A stretch of DNA of 64,000 bases from Mycolicibacterium poriferae (GCF_010728325.1 NZ_AP022570.1:1488001-1552000), one strand, 5' to 3'; numbered from the stretch's first letter, positions 7,829 through 16,174 are shown. Notes: a model not told the origin generated them from the letters alone. Program-made: numbers and translations.

Positions 7829-8587
7829 TCAGACGGTGTAGCCGCCGTCGACCGCCCAGGTGGCGCCGGTGACCCAGCCGGCCTCCGGTCGACTCAGATA
7901 GGAGACGACGCTGGCGACGTCGGCGGTGTCGCCGTAGCGGCCCAGTGCGGTCTGGGCCCGGTTCGCGTCGGCGAAGTCACCCTCGTCGGGGTTCAGGTCG
8001 GTCGCCACGGGTCCGACCGCAAGGTTGTTGATGGTGATCTGCCGCGGACCCAGCTCCCGGGCGAGCCCGCGCGTCAACCCGGCCACCGCGGCTTTGGTCA
8101 TCGCGTAGACCGACAGGCCGGCGGCCACCGGGACACTGTCGCCGTTGACGCTGCCGATGGTGATGACGCGACCGCCGTCAGTCATGTGCTTGACGGCGGC
8201 TTGGATGGCGACGAACACTGCCCGCACATTGACCGCCACCATCCGGTCGAACTCCTCCAGAGACAGCGATTCCAGCGGAGCGAGGGAGGCGATGCCGGCA
8301 TTGTTGACCAGGATGTCCACGCCGCCGAGCTGATGCACCGTCTCGCCGACGGCAGCTTGAACCGCGCCGGCATCGGCGCTGTCGGCTTGCAGCGCAACCA
8401 CTTTCACACCGTTGGTCGACAGCTCGGCGACTAGATTGTCGGCCGCACCGGCCGACGTGCTGTAGGTGAAGGCTACGTCGGCTCCGTCGGCGACGAGGCG
8501 GCGCACGATGCCCGCGCCGATACCTCGGGAGCCGCCGGTCACCAGGGCGCGACGACCGCTGAGCGGCAAGGTGGGGGAGTGTGTCAT
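7829..8587 (-). CDS. Short-chain dehydrogenase (FabG-like classical SDR)
   Basis: 252-aa classical SDR. TGGSRGIG cofactor motif near residue 17, NNAG at the end of strand 4, catalytic Ser in IGSVNG and the YAMTK Tyr/Lys pair, plus the C-terminal GATWAVDGG. It should be an active NAD(P)H-dependent carbonyl/alcohol oxidoreductase of unknown substrate. Start ATG 8587 is preceded by an AAGGAAGC ribosome-binding site. Divergent from a SnoaL-like gene across an 86-bp gap that contains an AACGATCGTT palindrome. The TetR at 9575-10135 is of the subtype that often controls such SDR genes. Confidence 0.87.
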   Translation of the reverse strand: MTHSPTLPLSGRRALVTGGSRGIGAGIVRRLVADGADVAFTYSTSAGAADNLVAELSTNGVKVVALQADSADAGAVQAAVGETVHQLGGVDILVNNAGIASLAPLESLSLEEFDRMVAVNVRAVFVAIQAAVKHMTDGGRVITIGSVNGDSVPVAAGLSVYAMTKAAVAGLTRGLARELGPRQITINNLAVGPVATDLNPDEGDFADANRAQTALGRYGDTADVASVVSYLSRPEAGWVTGATWAVDGGYTV

Positions 8588-8622
8588 CGGGCTTCCTTTC
8601 GAGGGTCTACCCGTGGCACTAA

Positions 8623-8640
8623 CTTGAACGATCGTTATAG
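8623..8640. promoter_or_regulatory. Palindromic operator candidate between SDR and SnoaL genes
   Basis: CTTGAACGATCGTTATAG contains a perfect 10-bp palindrome AACGATCGTT, with matching outer CT...AG. It lies 36 bp from the SDR start and 34 bp from the SnoaL start. Best candidate regulator is the nearby TetR gene at 9575-10135 (inference). Confidence 0.55.
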
Positions 8641-8673
8641 AATTCCCCAGCAAGCCTGACCGGAGGAGTCGCG

Positions 8674-9051
8674 TTGGCTGACAGCATCGTTGCGTTGATG
8701 GAAGAGAACCTGCTCGCGGTGTTCAACGAGCGGGATCCGCAGCGGCGGCTGGAGGTGATCCGGCGCAACTACGCCCCCGACATCCGCTGGGCCGACGGCG
8801 AGGGGACGGTCACCGGCCAGGACCGGCTCCATGAGAAGGCCCAGGAACTTCTCGACGGCCAGCTCGCCGGGCTCGGATTCTCACAGTCAGGTCCGGTCTA
8901 TCAGGCCGGGAACATGGGGTTTCTGGCCTGGGACGTCTTCCCGCCCGGGAACGAATCCGGCACGCCCCTGGTCTCGGGTTTCGACGTGGCACTCGTCGAA
9001 AACGGCGTCATCGCACAGCTGTTCACCGTGGTGACCTCAGCGCCGGGGTGA
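8674..9051 (+). CDS. SnoaL-like / NTF2-fold protein
   Basis: 125-aa SnoaL-like protein (NERDPQRRLEVIRRNYAPDIRWADGEG, then GQDRLHEKAQELLDG, a pattern of small NTF2-fold proteins). TTG 8674 is chosen because GGAGGAG sits 5 bp upstream. Divergent from the SDR gene and probably co-controlled through the AACGATCGTT palindrome. Reaction unknown. Confidence 0.75.
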   Translation: MADSIVALMEENLLAVFNERDPQRRLEVIRRNYAPDIRWADGEGTVTGQDRLHEKAQELLDGQLAGLGFSQSGPVYQAGNMGFLAWDVFPPGNESGTPLVSGFDVALVENGVIAQLFTVVTSAPG

Positions 9052-9060
9052 GCTGACGGG

Positions 9061-9570
9061 TCAGCGCAGCGCGTCGGGGTTCTCCTTCACGAGGGCTTCG
9101 ACGTCCGAGCGTAGTTGTGCCAGCTTCTGCTGCTCTTCGGCAGAGTAATCGCGGGCGGTGTCGTCGAGGGCGCACACCGTTCCGACCACGTTGCCCTCGG
9201 CGTCGTGCACCGGTAGGCCCAGATAGTTGTGCAGACCGAACTCGGTCTCGTCCTCGTTGCCCGCGAAGGTCGCGTCGGTGCGCGAGTCGCGGACGAACAA
9301 CGCCTCGTCGGAGTTCACCACCCGCTCGCAGTACAAGGGGGTGCGATCCTGGTCGTTGCCGGCTTTCTTGCCTGCCGCGCCGACGGTGTAATGCTGCGTC
9401 GCCTCACCCCCGGTGGCGGCGACGACCATCGAATCCGGTTCCGAGCGCATGACCAGGACGGACTTCACGTTGAGCTGCTGCGCCAGTTCCTCGAGGCCGG
9501 GCGCCACCGAGGCCAGGCCGTCGGTGGCGTCGGGGCGGTGGGAAGCGGTGGTGTCGTCGTGCTCGGTCAT
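9061..9570 (-). CDS. GAF-domain protein
   Basis: 169-aa single GAF-domain protein. The segment LYCERVVNSDEALFVRDSRTD followed by YLGLPVHDAEGNVVGTVCALDD is a recognisable GAF core; a short helical tail ends the protein. GAF domains bind small molecules or haem, but ligand residues cannot be read here. There is no output domain. ATG 9570 lies 4 bp after the TetR stop, so it is probably co-transcribed with that regulator. Confidence 0.78.
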   Translation of the reverse strand: MTEHDDTTASHRPDATDGLASVAPGLEELAQQLNVKSVLVMRSEPDSMVVAATGGEATQHYTVGAAGKKAGNDQDRTPLYCERVVNSDEALFVRDSRTDATFAGNEDETEFGLHNYLGLPVHDAEGNVVGTVCALDDTARDYSAEEQQKLAQLRSDVEALVKENPDALR

Positions 9571-9574
9571 CAAC

Positions 9575-10135
9575 TCAGTCTGCCAGGTTGCGCGTCGGGG
9601 CGGGCCACGCGGCGAGAGCGACGTCGGCGGCGGCGCGGAGTTGGGCCCGGGTGGCGCCGTCGCGGGCCTTGCTCGACATTCCCCGCAGGACCAGATCGAG
9701 GTAGTCGGCCAAAGCTCGGGGGTCGCTGTCGGCGGGAAGGTCGCCGGTCCGTTTGGCCCGTTGCAAGCGCCGGACGATGGCGTCCTTTCCACTGCGGCGA
9801 CGATCTTGCAGGGTGGGGTCGGCGATCACCATGCAGCCGCGCGGGTGCGCGGGGCGGGTGTAGAGGTCGACGGCGCGGCTGAAGATCTGTTCTGCGACGT
9901 CGCGGGCGGTGGCTGCCTTCAGAGCCGGTGACAGCACCGCGTCCTGCTCGTAGAGATCCACGGCCGCGTCGAACAGGGACTGTTTGTCACCGAAGGCCGC
10001 GTACAGGCTTGGGGGAGAGATGCCCATGGCGGCGGTGAGATCGCTGATCGAGGCGCCGTCGAACCCTTTCTCCCAGAACACTTTCATGGCGCAGCCCAGC
10101 GCTTCGTCGCGGTCGAACTTCGGAGGCCGGGCCAT
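9575..10135 (-). CDS. TetR/AcrR-family regulator
   Basis: 186-aa TetR regulator. MARPPKFDRDEALGCAMKVF then GFDGASISDLTAAMGISPPS and LYAAFGDKQSLF is the DNA-binding domain of the TetR subgroup often found with SDR or alkene-reductase genes. Co-transcribed with the GAF gene. Candidate target: the palindrome at 8623-8640. The first 17 or so codons are duplicated 1,020 bp upstream as a dead fragment, showing that the start of this gene was caught in a tandem duplication. Confidence 0.87.
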   Translation of the reverse strand: MARPPKFDRDEALGCAMKVFWEKGFDGASISDLTAAMGISPPSLYAAFGDKQSLFDAAVDLYEQDAVLSPALKAATARDVAEQIFSRAVDLYTRPAHPRGCMVIADPTLQDRRRSGKDAIVRRLQRAKRTGDLPADSDPRALADYLDLVLRGMSSKARDGATRAQLRAAADVALAAWPAPTRNLAD

Positions 10136-10166
10136 GTCTCGATGGTAGTGCTTGTCGCTAGGCGAG

Positions 10167-11060
10167 TTATTGCGGTGCGAGAGGCCAGCCGGGGATCGGC
10201 TTGCCGTGTGGCGGCGGGGTGTCTTTGAAGCCGGTGGCCATCTCGATCTGCTTCTCCGGTGAGTCCGGCATGGCCTCCTGGCACTGTCGGCGCATCTCGG
10301 GGGTGACGAAGAACTCCGGTGCGTCGGCGTCCACAGGTCCCCACAGGGAACTGCTGGCGCCGGTGATGAACCAGTGGCCGAAGACGTCCCCGACCGGTGC
10401 GGGGGCGGGGCCCTCTTGTGGTGTGTCGACGTCCGAGGCGTCTGCCGGAATGCGGGGATCGGTTTTCGTCAACTCGATTCGTTTGACTCGCACCGTGTCG
10501 AGCGGATCGGCGAGCTGAGCCGTTGACTTTTCCGCCGCAACGGAAACGAGCTTCCCGGCGGAGGAATCACTGGCGAAGTAAATGCTGTACTCGCCCAGGC
10601 ATACCGTGACGCGCAGTCCGCTCGCGACCGCATCCACGCTTTGGATGTGCATCGGCATGTAGCCCAGAGGTGTTGCAGGGTCGACAGGATATGACGGTGC
10701 GCCGTTGAGTGGCCGGATCCAGGCAAGCTGGCCGAGATAGTTGCCATCCAGATCAGCACTCTCTGGCGTCGCCCGAAGGAAGCCCGGGTAGACATTCTCG
10801 GGATCGTTCGTCCACGAGGCGATGTACCACGATTCAAGATAGGCGCGAATGGGCACCGCAGCGCCAAGCGCTACGTCGATACCTGCCGTCGAAGACCAGT
10901 GGAACCTGAATTCAGCCAGGGAGTTCGGCCAGTTAGCCACGTCAGTCTCAGCCGGAAGACCGGGGTTGGTAGCCGGGTCGCGGCCGGCTTCTGTGCCACA
11001 GGCGGCGCTGGTCATCGCGACCAGGGTCGCGATCGCGAACGCTGATGTGCGACGGATCAT
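10167..11060 (-). CDS. Putative lipoprotein, copy A of a duplicated pair
   Basis: 297-aa secreted lipoprotein. The signal peptide MIRRTSAFAIATLVAMTSAAC ends with a probable lipid-attached Cys at about residue 21. The mature part has NWPNSLAEFRFHW, IRAYLESWYIASW, AWIRPLNG and a C-terminal DVFGHWFITGASSSLWGPVD / QIEMATGFKDTPPP region. I know no function for it. It resembles lipoproteins encoded next to ESX-type WXG-like proteins, as here. It is one half of a tandem duplication: the second copy (11187-13369) is split by an IS. Copy A appears intact and may supply the function alone. Confidence 0.72.
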   Translation of the reverse strand: MIRRTSAFAIATLVAMTSAACGTEAGRDPATNPGLPAETDVANWPNSLAEFRFHWSSTAGIDVALGAAVPIRAYLESWYIASWTNDPENVYPGFLRATPESADLDGNYLGQLAWIRPLNGAPSYPVDPATPLGYMPMHIQSVDAVASGLRVTVCLGEYSIYFASDSSAGKLVSVAAEKSTAQLADPLDTVRVKRIELTKTDPRIPADASDVDTPQEGPAPAPVGDVFGHWFITGASSSLWGPVDADAPEFFVTPEMRRQCQEAMPDSPEKQIEMATGFKDTPPPHGKPIPGWPLAPQ

Positions 11061-11104
11061 TTCTGCTCATCTATGGACGGTTCGACACTGGCTCAAGAAT
11101 TCTT

Positions 11105-11157
11105 CATGGCGCAGCCCAGCGCTTTGTTGCGGTGGAACTTCGGGGGCCGGGCCGTGT
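11105..11157 (-). pseudogene. Fragment of the TetR gene start, left by tandem duplication
   Basis: About 50 bp matching codons 1-17 of the TetR gene at 9575-10135, offset by 1,020 bp. The start codon has changed from ATG to ACG and reading stops quickly. It marks the left side of the second duplicated unit and lies between lipoprotein copies A and B. Confidence 0.75.
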
Positions 11158-11725
11158 GTCGCGGGTAGTGCTTGCCACGATGCCAGCTACTGGGGCGCTA
11201 GGGGCCAGCCGGGTATCGGCTTGCCGTGTGGCGGTGGGGTGTCTTTGAAGCCGGTGGCCATCTCGATTTGCTTCTCCGGTGAGTCCGGCATGGCCTCCTG
11301 GCACTGTCGGCGCATGTCGGGGGTGACGAAGAAATCCGGTGGGTCGGCGTCCACAGGCCCCCACAGGGAACTGCTTGCGCCAGTGATGAACCAATGGCCG
11401 AAGACATCCCCCACCGGTGCGGGGGCGGGGCCCTCTTGCAGTGTGTCGACGTCCGAAGCACCTGCCGGAATTCGGGGGTGGTTTTGGGTCAACTCGATTC
11501 GATTCACCAACACTGTGTCGAGTGGATCACGTAGCTCGCCAGTCACTTTGTTCGCAGCGAGGGAAACCATCTGGTTTGGTGCGGAGTCGCTGGGTAGGAC
11601 TGCAGCATATTGACCTTCGCATACGGTCACCCGCAAGCCATTATCAATGGGCTCGACACTCTGGATGTGCACTGGCATGAAGCCGTAGGGGGTTATGTGG
11701 TTCCCCCGAGATCGTGGAGGGTTTC

Positions 11726-12677
11726 TTAAGCCGCTTCGGGCTTCGGTTGGTTTTCCCTGATCTCATAGTTGACGGGTGAGAGTCCGTCTGCGGCGCTGTG
11801 TCGTCGTTGGTGGTTGTAGAAGGTGTAGCACCAGTCGATGACGATGGCCCGCGCTTGGATGGTATCACTGAAAGTGTTGCGGGACAGCACTTCCCATTCC
11901 AGCGAGGAGAAGAACGCCTCCGCGGCGGCGTTGTCGAAGCACGACCCCACTCGTCCCATCGACTGACGCACACCCAGCGTGGTGCACAGCGCCCGGAACG
12001 CCTGGGCGGTGTAGGTCGACCCGCGGTCGGTGTGGAAGATGACCCGCTGAGCTTCGTCGTCGCACCAGATCGCCTCCCGGCCACCACGGGCGACCACGGC
12101 CATCTCCAATGCGGCACACGCCAGCGTGGCGTCCGGATGCCGAGAGGTCGCCGCCCCCAGCAGTCGGCGGCTGTACAGATCGATCACCGTCGCCAGGTAC
12201 AACTTGCCGCAGGCGGTGGGAATCTCGGTCATATCCCCCACCCATTTGGTGTTCGGCGCCGCCGCGGTGAAGCCCCGTTTGAGCAGGTCAGGGAACTTCG
12301 GCGCGGTCTTGTCCTGCCGGTGAGCCGCCGCGGCGGCGGATCCTGCGGGCAACCAGACCTTGGCGGCGCATCGACTCGGCGACCGTATTCTCCGAGACCG
12401 TCCAGCCCAGATCACGCAGATCGGACACCAGCCGCGGCGACCCGTGCACCCCCTTGGCCTTGGCGAACGCGGCCCTGACCGCGTCGTCGAGGGCGGCGCG
12501 GCGCCGATCGGTGTCGGTGTGCAGCCCGTCGGGGTCGCCGGCACGCGCCAGCCACTTGTAGAACCAGGACACGCTGATCCCCAACAAGGCGCAGGTCAAG
12601 GAATGGGGCACTCGGTAGTTGGTCCTCTGGTCGGCGACAAAGCGTGCCACGCTCACTTCGTCGCCTCCTTCACCCAC
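11726..12677 (-). pseudogene. IS3-family transposase OrfB, frameshifted
   Basis: The N-terminal part (SVARFVADQRTNYRVPHSL ... [16 protein letters not shown] ... ARRIRRR) and the catalytic part ([39 protein letters not shown] with the D-D-E triad) lie in different frames. The switch is at about 12320-12345 in a run of GCC/GGC triplets; a net +1 base would explain it. Each part is otherwise well conserved. It is either a real inactivating indel in a slippery GC run or a sequencing error. Confidence 0.8.
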
Positions 12678-12943
12678 AGGACCACCGATCGCTTGAGGAC
12701 ATCACGCTCCATCCGCAGCTCGGCGACCTCCCTGCGCAGGCGTTTCAGCTCCTCGAGGTCATCGCGGGTCAATTCACCGCGGCCCTCACGGGCCTCCCGC
12801 GCACGAGCCACCCAGTTACCCAGCGTGCCCTCATGCACCCCGAGATCCCGCGCGACCGCCGCGATCGGCTTGCCCGTCTCCTCGACGATCCGGACAGCAC
12901 CCTCACGAAACTCCCGGTCGTACTTCTTCCGTTTCTCTGGCAT
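12653..12943 (-). CDS. IS3-family transposase OrfA
   Basis: 96-aa OrfA. MPEKRKKYDREFREGAVRIV then IAAVARDLGVHEGTLGNWV is the helix-turn-helix of IS3/IS911-type OrfA, followed by a leucine-rich coiled segment (DDLEELKRLRREVAELRME). The end overlaps the start of orfB, where a programmed -1 frameshift normally makes the OrfAB fusion. ATG 12943 is preferred. Confidence 0.88.
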   Translation of the reverse strand: MPEKRKKYDREFREGAVRIVEETGKPIAAVARDLGVHEGTLGNWVARAREAREGRGELTRDDLEELKRLRREVAELRMERDVLKRSVVLWVKEATK

Positions 12944-13365
12944 CTCGACCCCTATTGTCGATGCCTCCACGCTTTCGGGGGAACCTCATACCGGCTCGGT
13001 GGGGTACCCCGGCCGGCCATTCAGCGGCCTGATCCAGGCAAGCTGGCCTAGATAATCCCCGTCCAGGTCGTCGCTTTCTGAAGTGGCGCGCAGGAACCCC
13101 GGATACACCGCCTCTGCGTTGTTGGTCCAGGAGGCGATGTACCACGATTCGAAATACGCTCTGATCGGTACCGCGAAACCCGTCGTCAGTGGAACCTCGG
13201 GATCAGAGGTCCAGTGGAATCGGAAATTGTCCAAGGCGCTCGGCCAGTTCGCGAACTCCTCAGCCGAGGAACCCTGCCCGGTCGGAGGTTGTCCGCCGGA
13301 ACCGCACCCTTGGGTGAGGGCTGCGATGCAGGCCACGAAGATTGAGCAGGCCAGAGTTTTTCGCG

Positions 13366-13488
13366 TCATTCGCCAGCGATCCTTGGATCGGCCTGGTGAT
13401 AGCCACCGGTATACGTTTCCCAATAGGTCTCCATGAGTGAGTTTGCTCCGTCGACATATTCGAAGAGAGACTTGATGTTGTCGGCGAA
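13366..13488 (-). other. 40-codon in-frame continuation beyond the amber stop of the 738-aa gene
   Basis: After the TAG at 13489-13491 the same frame stays open for 40 codons (beginning FADNIKSLFEYVDGANSL) and closes with a TGA that overlaps the lipoprotein ATG as ATGA. Composition is that of a real protein tail. The likely explanation is that the ancestral gene ended here and the TAG is a nonsense mutation. Confidence 0.65.
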
Positions 13489-15705
13489 CTAGTTGTAAAT
13501 CTTTGGATCTGCGTCATCGTCAGGTACCTGCAGTCGACCGTCCTCACCGAGCCGTTGCTGCAGCCACTCGCGAATCTCGGTGTTGCCGAGCTCATGGTTG
13601 AGCAATTCCTCCGCCATCATGATTTGAACCGGCAGGCTGCTCTGCGGAGTGGCCGTAGGGGTGATGGCGTCGACGGCAGGAGGAGGTCCCAGGAACAGCT
13701 CCTTGAGAGTTGGGCTCACTGCTGCTCCGCCAGGTACTTCCGAACCGAGCCCCGCCACGGTGTCGAACAGCATCGCGCGCCGTGCGTACGATTCGTGCAC
13801 TGCCTGCTGTGCATTGCTGAGCCGGTCGTAGGCCTCATCGAAGGAGCCGAGATCCAGTGCCGCCTGCAACCTGCCCGCGGCTTTCATGTCGGCGTGGGCC
13901 AGCGTTGGGTCCTGGTCAGCAGTCGATGCCGCGGCGCTGTGGACGTAAGCTTCCACCTTCGATCCCACTCCGTCGAACAATGTTGCCGCGGCGCCATTTT
14001 CGCTGCTGTCGGAATACATGACGCTCATCAGTGCCCGGGTCTTCAGCGGCTGCTCTTCGGCTCCGTCGAGCGGCGGGAAGAACCGGTCGTTGGTGCCGTC
14101 GATGTTGTTGCCCACCATGTCGTCGAGGTAGGGCGCGAAGACCCGCGACAGGTCCCGCGTGAGTTCGGGGTTCACCTGACCCAGTGACTGTCCGTCGGTG
14201 CCGGCCAGGTTGAGCAGCTGCGGCTGGTGACCGCTGGTGTACTCGGCCAACGCGTGAGCGGTGGACGCCGCACGTCCGGTCGGGTCGTCCTGCGCAGACT
14301 CGGCGACCCAGTCGAACAAGCCGCCGGCGGCGAGCCCGTCGTCCTGCCACTGGTGCTTGGTCAGGTCGTCGAGGAATTCCCCGCCGCCGGGACCGGTCAC
14401 CACGTCGTGGACGACCACGTCGTCGGCATTCACCGCGTTGAACATGTTCTGCAGGGTCGGGTCGACGTGCTCGTGATACCACCGCGGCCCGTCGTCGAGC
14501 GGACCGAACCCCGGCCCGTGGGCCTGCTCGATGGGCAACCGGTTGGACTGCTCGAGCATCTCCTGGCCCTTGGCCATCAAGCCGCGGTCCAGATCCGTGC
14601 CGACCTGCAGGTCGCGGTTGCCGCTCTGCACGATGTCGGCGAGATCGTCGAGGCCCTTCGTCGGCTGCAGCGGGCCGGTCGGCTCGCCGTGCACGATGAC
14701 GTTGCCGTTGTCATCACGGATGGTGTCGCTGAACGGTTGAGTGAGTGCGGGCCCGTCGAGCACCTGACGAACACCGTCGGGCAAAGCGTGCTCGCCGCCT
14801 GCGGCAGGCCGCTCGACCGAGGGCGGCTCGGTGCCCGGCAGCCCGGTGGTGATGGTGGGGTTGGACGCGAGCTGGAATGCGTCGGCGACCCTGGCGCCGT
14901 CGGGCCCGGCCGCCTGCATGTCCGCTTTGATCTCGGAGGGAGTCTTGTCGCCGAACGCCTGCGAGAACCCCTGCAGGTACGACATCTGTTCCGGCGGCAT
15001 TGTCAGGTTTCCCTCGTCGAGGGTGCTCTGCTGCTGCGCGGTGAGGGTGGTGCTCTCGGCCAGCCGCTCACGCTGCTCATCGGTCAGCGTGCCGTCCTGC
15101 AGCGCTTCGGAGTCTTGTCTGCCCTGTTCGGCTGCGGAGGTCTCCTCTGGGGCGTCCTCGCCCTCGTCCTCGCCGTCGTCCTCGCCATGGTCGCCGTCGG
15201 CGGCGAACTTCTGATCGGTGCCCAGCGCCTGATACTCCGAGCCGATGGTGCGGATGTCACCGCCGACGGTGCTGAGCTCGCCGTTGCGGCGCGTCACGAT
15301 GTCGCTGAGCCGTCCCAGACCCCGGCTCACGATGGGCACGAGCATCTGCTCACCGGCGCGGTTCTTCGGAACGCTGGCCGCGGCGTCGAGCACCCACTTG
15401 CGCACGGCGTCGAGGTCCTGCCGGCCCGCGGCGACGATCTGCGCGGACTGGTCCACCTTCGCCGCGAGCCGACGGTCGAGGCCACCGAGCTCGCCGATGA
15501 CGCGCTGGTGCTCGGTGTTGACGTTGCCGTAGACAGTGGCCGCTCCGCCGGACCAGTGAGTCCCGGGGGCGGCCTGGTCGAGGTCGCTCTTCAGCGTGGT
15601 CAGCGATGCGCTCTGGTCATAGCCGGTGCCTGGCTGGGGGACACCCTCACCGAAGGTGGCGCGGGCGTTCGACCAGGTGGACAGGAACGCATCGAGCACG
15701 CTCAT
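13489..15705 (-). CDS. Large WXG100/ESX-associated protein, C-terminally truncated
   Basis: 738-aa protein. The N-terminal 110 residues form a helical hairpin with the WxG-type turn HWSGG near residue 50 (TLKSDLDQAAPGTHWSGGAA), as in ESX (type VII) substrates. A very acidic linker follows (DHGEDDGEDEGEDAPEE), then a long helical region with NNIDGTNDRFFPP and an SVMYSDSSENGAAATLFDGV segment. It resembles mycobacterial proteins annotated as 'TPR repeat region' (from memory the Rv0029/Rv2082/Rv3899c group); no TPRs are obvious to me. Expected to be exported or surface-associated. It ends at TAG 13489, 40 codons short of the likely original stop. Neighbours are a small 89-aa protein and lipoproteins. 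Confidence 0.72.
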   Translation of the reverse strand: MSVLDAFLSTWSNARATFGEGVPQPGTGYDQSASLTTLKSDLDQAAPGTHWSGGAATVYGNVNTEHQRVIGELGGLDRRLAAKVDQSAQIVAAGRQDLDAVRKWVLDAAASVPKNRAGEQMLVPIVSRGLGRLSDIVTRRNGELSTVGGDIRTIGSEYQALGTDQKFAADGDHGEDDGEDEGEDAPEETSAAEQGRQDSEALQDGTLTDEQRERLAESTTLTAQQQSTLDEGNLTMPPEQMSYLQGFSQAFGDKTPSEIKADMQAAGPDGARVADAFQLASNPTITTGLPGTEPPSVERPAAGGEHALPDGVRQVLDGPALTQPFSDTIRDDNGNVIVHGEPTGPLQPTKGLDDLADIVQSGNRDLQVGTDLDRGLMAKGQEMLEQSNRLPIEQAHGPGFGPLDDGPRWYHEHVDPTLQNMFNAVNADDVVVHDVVTGPGGGEFLDDLTKHQWQDDGLAAGGLFDWVAESAQDDPTGRAASTAHALAEYTSGHQPQLLNLAGTDGQSLGQVNPELTRDLSRVFAPYLDDMVGNNIDGTNDRFFPPLDGAEEQPLKTRALMSVMYSDSSENGAAATLFDGVGSKVEAYVHSAAASTADQDPTLAHADMKAAGRLQAALDLGSFDEAYDRLSNAQQAVHESYARRAMLFDTVAGLGSEVPGGAAVSPTLKELFLGPPPAVDAITPTATPQSSLPVQIMMAEELLNHELGNTEIREWLQQRLGEDGRLQVPDDDADPKIYN

Positions 15706-15744
15706 CCAGCCCGGCCTCCCACCATGCCCCTCATTATCGCCTCA

Positions 15745-15762
15745 TCCTGACAACCGTCAGGA
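15745..15762. promoter_or_regulatory. Inverted repeat upstream of the WXG-like gene
   Basis: TCCTGACAACCGTCAGGA has 7-bp arms around ACCG-type spacing and lies 40 bp upstream of the 738-aa gene start. It could be an operator or a small hairpin at the end of the upstream transcript. No regulator assigned. Confidence 0.4.
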
Positions 15763-15784
15763 CACCAATTGCACGCCGGGTCGA

Positions 15785-15847
15785 CGTTCAGACTGCACTG
15801 GCGGCGGCGTCTTCTCGTACTTTGCCGCAGCTGACGCAGTGTCAACG
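15785..15847 (+). repeat. 63-bp intergenic hairpin repeat, copy 5
   Basis: Ends CGTTCAGACTGCA and CGCAGTGTCAACG. Located 13 bp beyond the stop of the 89-aa minus-strand gene. Core is CTTCTCGTACTT on the plus strand. Confidence 0.82.
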
Positions 15848-15860
15848 GGAAGTGGTGGGG

Positions 15861-16130
15861 TCAGCCGGAGCGTGGCGCCGCCGCGAGGAGCTCGGAGAAC
15901 TCGCGCTCCACGTGGTAGGTCTGCTCGACGCTGGTGAGTCGAGCCAGCAATTGGTCGGTCAGCGGAGGGCCGGCGCTGCGGGTCAATGACTTCAGGGCCA
16001 CCACCATCGCCTCGCTGTAGTCACCCACACCCAGGCGCACGAACGCGGTGTTGAGCTCGGGGATGCTCAGCGCGGCACGGCAGTGCTCGACCAAGTCCCA
16101 AGCCACATCGCTCAACTCGGAACTGCTCAT
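15861..16130 (-). CDS. Small ESX-locus hypothetical protein
   Basis: 89-aa helical protein (SSSELSDVAWDLVEHCRAAL, PELNTAFVRLGVGDYSEAMV, SVEQTYHVEREFSELLAAA). No signal peptide or membrane segment. It precedes the 738-aa WXG-like gene on the same strand, the arrangement seen for small partner or chaperone-like proteins of that family (compare Rv0028 next to Rv0029, from memory). A partner role is inference only. A 63-bp repeat and a short inverted repeat lie between the two genes, so a single transcript is likely but not certain. Confidence 0.65.
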   Translation of the reverse strand: MSSSELSDVAWDLVEHCRAALSIPELNTAFVRLGVGDYSEAMVVALKSLTRSAGPPLTDQLLARLTSVEQTYHVEREFSELLAAAPRSG

Positions 16131-16174
16131 AGATCATTTTCGGCCAAGAACGTCGGTCGCGCTCGTCGGAGAAC

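Larger units (their letters stand above)
11696..12988 (-). mobile_element. IS3-family insertion sequence, about 1,293 bp
   Basis: Terminal inverted repeats: TGTGGTTCCCCCGA at the left and TGAGGTTCCCCCGA at the right, extending imperfectly to CGTGG. It carries an orfA with an HTH and an orfB with DDE residues, on the minus strand. Flanked by a 2-bp direct repeat TA (11694-11695, 12989-12990). IS3 elements usually duplicate 3-4 bp, so the exact ends could shift by a base or two. It sits inside lipoprotein copy B. The orfB frame is broken, so this copy is probably unable to move by itself. Confidence 0.9.
11187..13369 (-). pseudogene. Putative lipoprotein, copy B, split by an IS3-family insertion
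   Basis: N-terminal part 12989-13369 (signal MTRKTLACSIFVACIAALTQ then the lipobox Cys) and C-terminal part 11187-11693 belong to one gene interrupted by the IS at 11696-12988. Removing the IS and one TA joins ...YPTEPV to TPYGFMPVHIQS, which aligns without gaps to YPVDPATPLGYMPMHIQS of copy A and gives 295 aa against 297 aa. The insertion creates a stop (TGA) from the IS end right after Val127. Start ATG 13369 overlaps the TGA that closes the reading frame downstream of the 738-aa gene (ATGA). No other damage is seen, so the disruption looks recent. Confidence 0.88.

Noticed and set aside
14227..15750. Long plus-strand open frame of about 507 codons
   Set aside because: Antisense shadow of the WXG-like gene; high-GC third-position bias, no domain, no ribosome-binding site. 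Similar long shadows lie opposite mksB, the helicase, glgP and the amidohydrolase.
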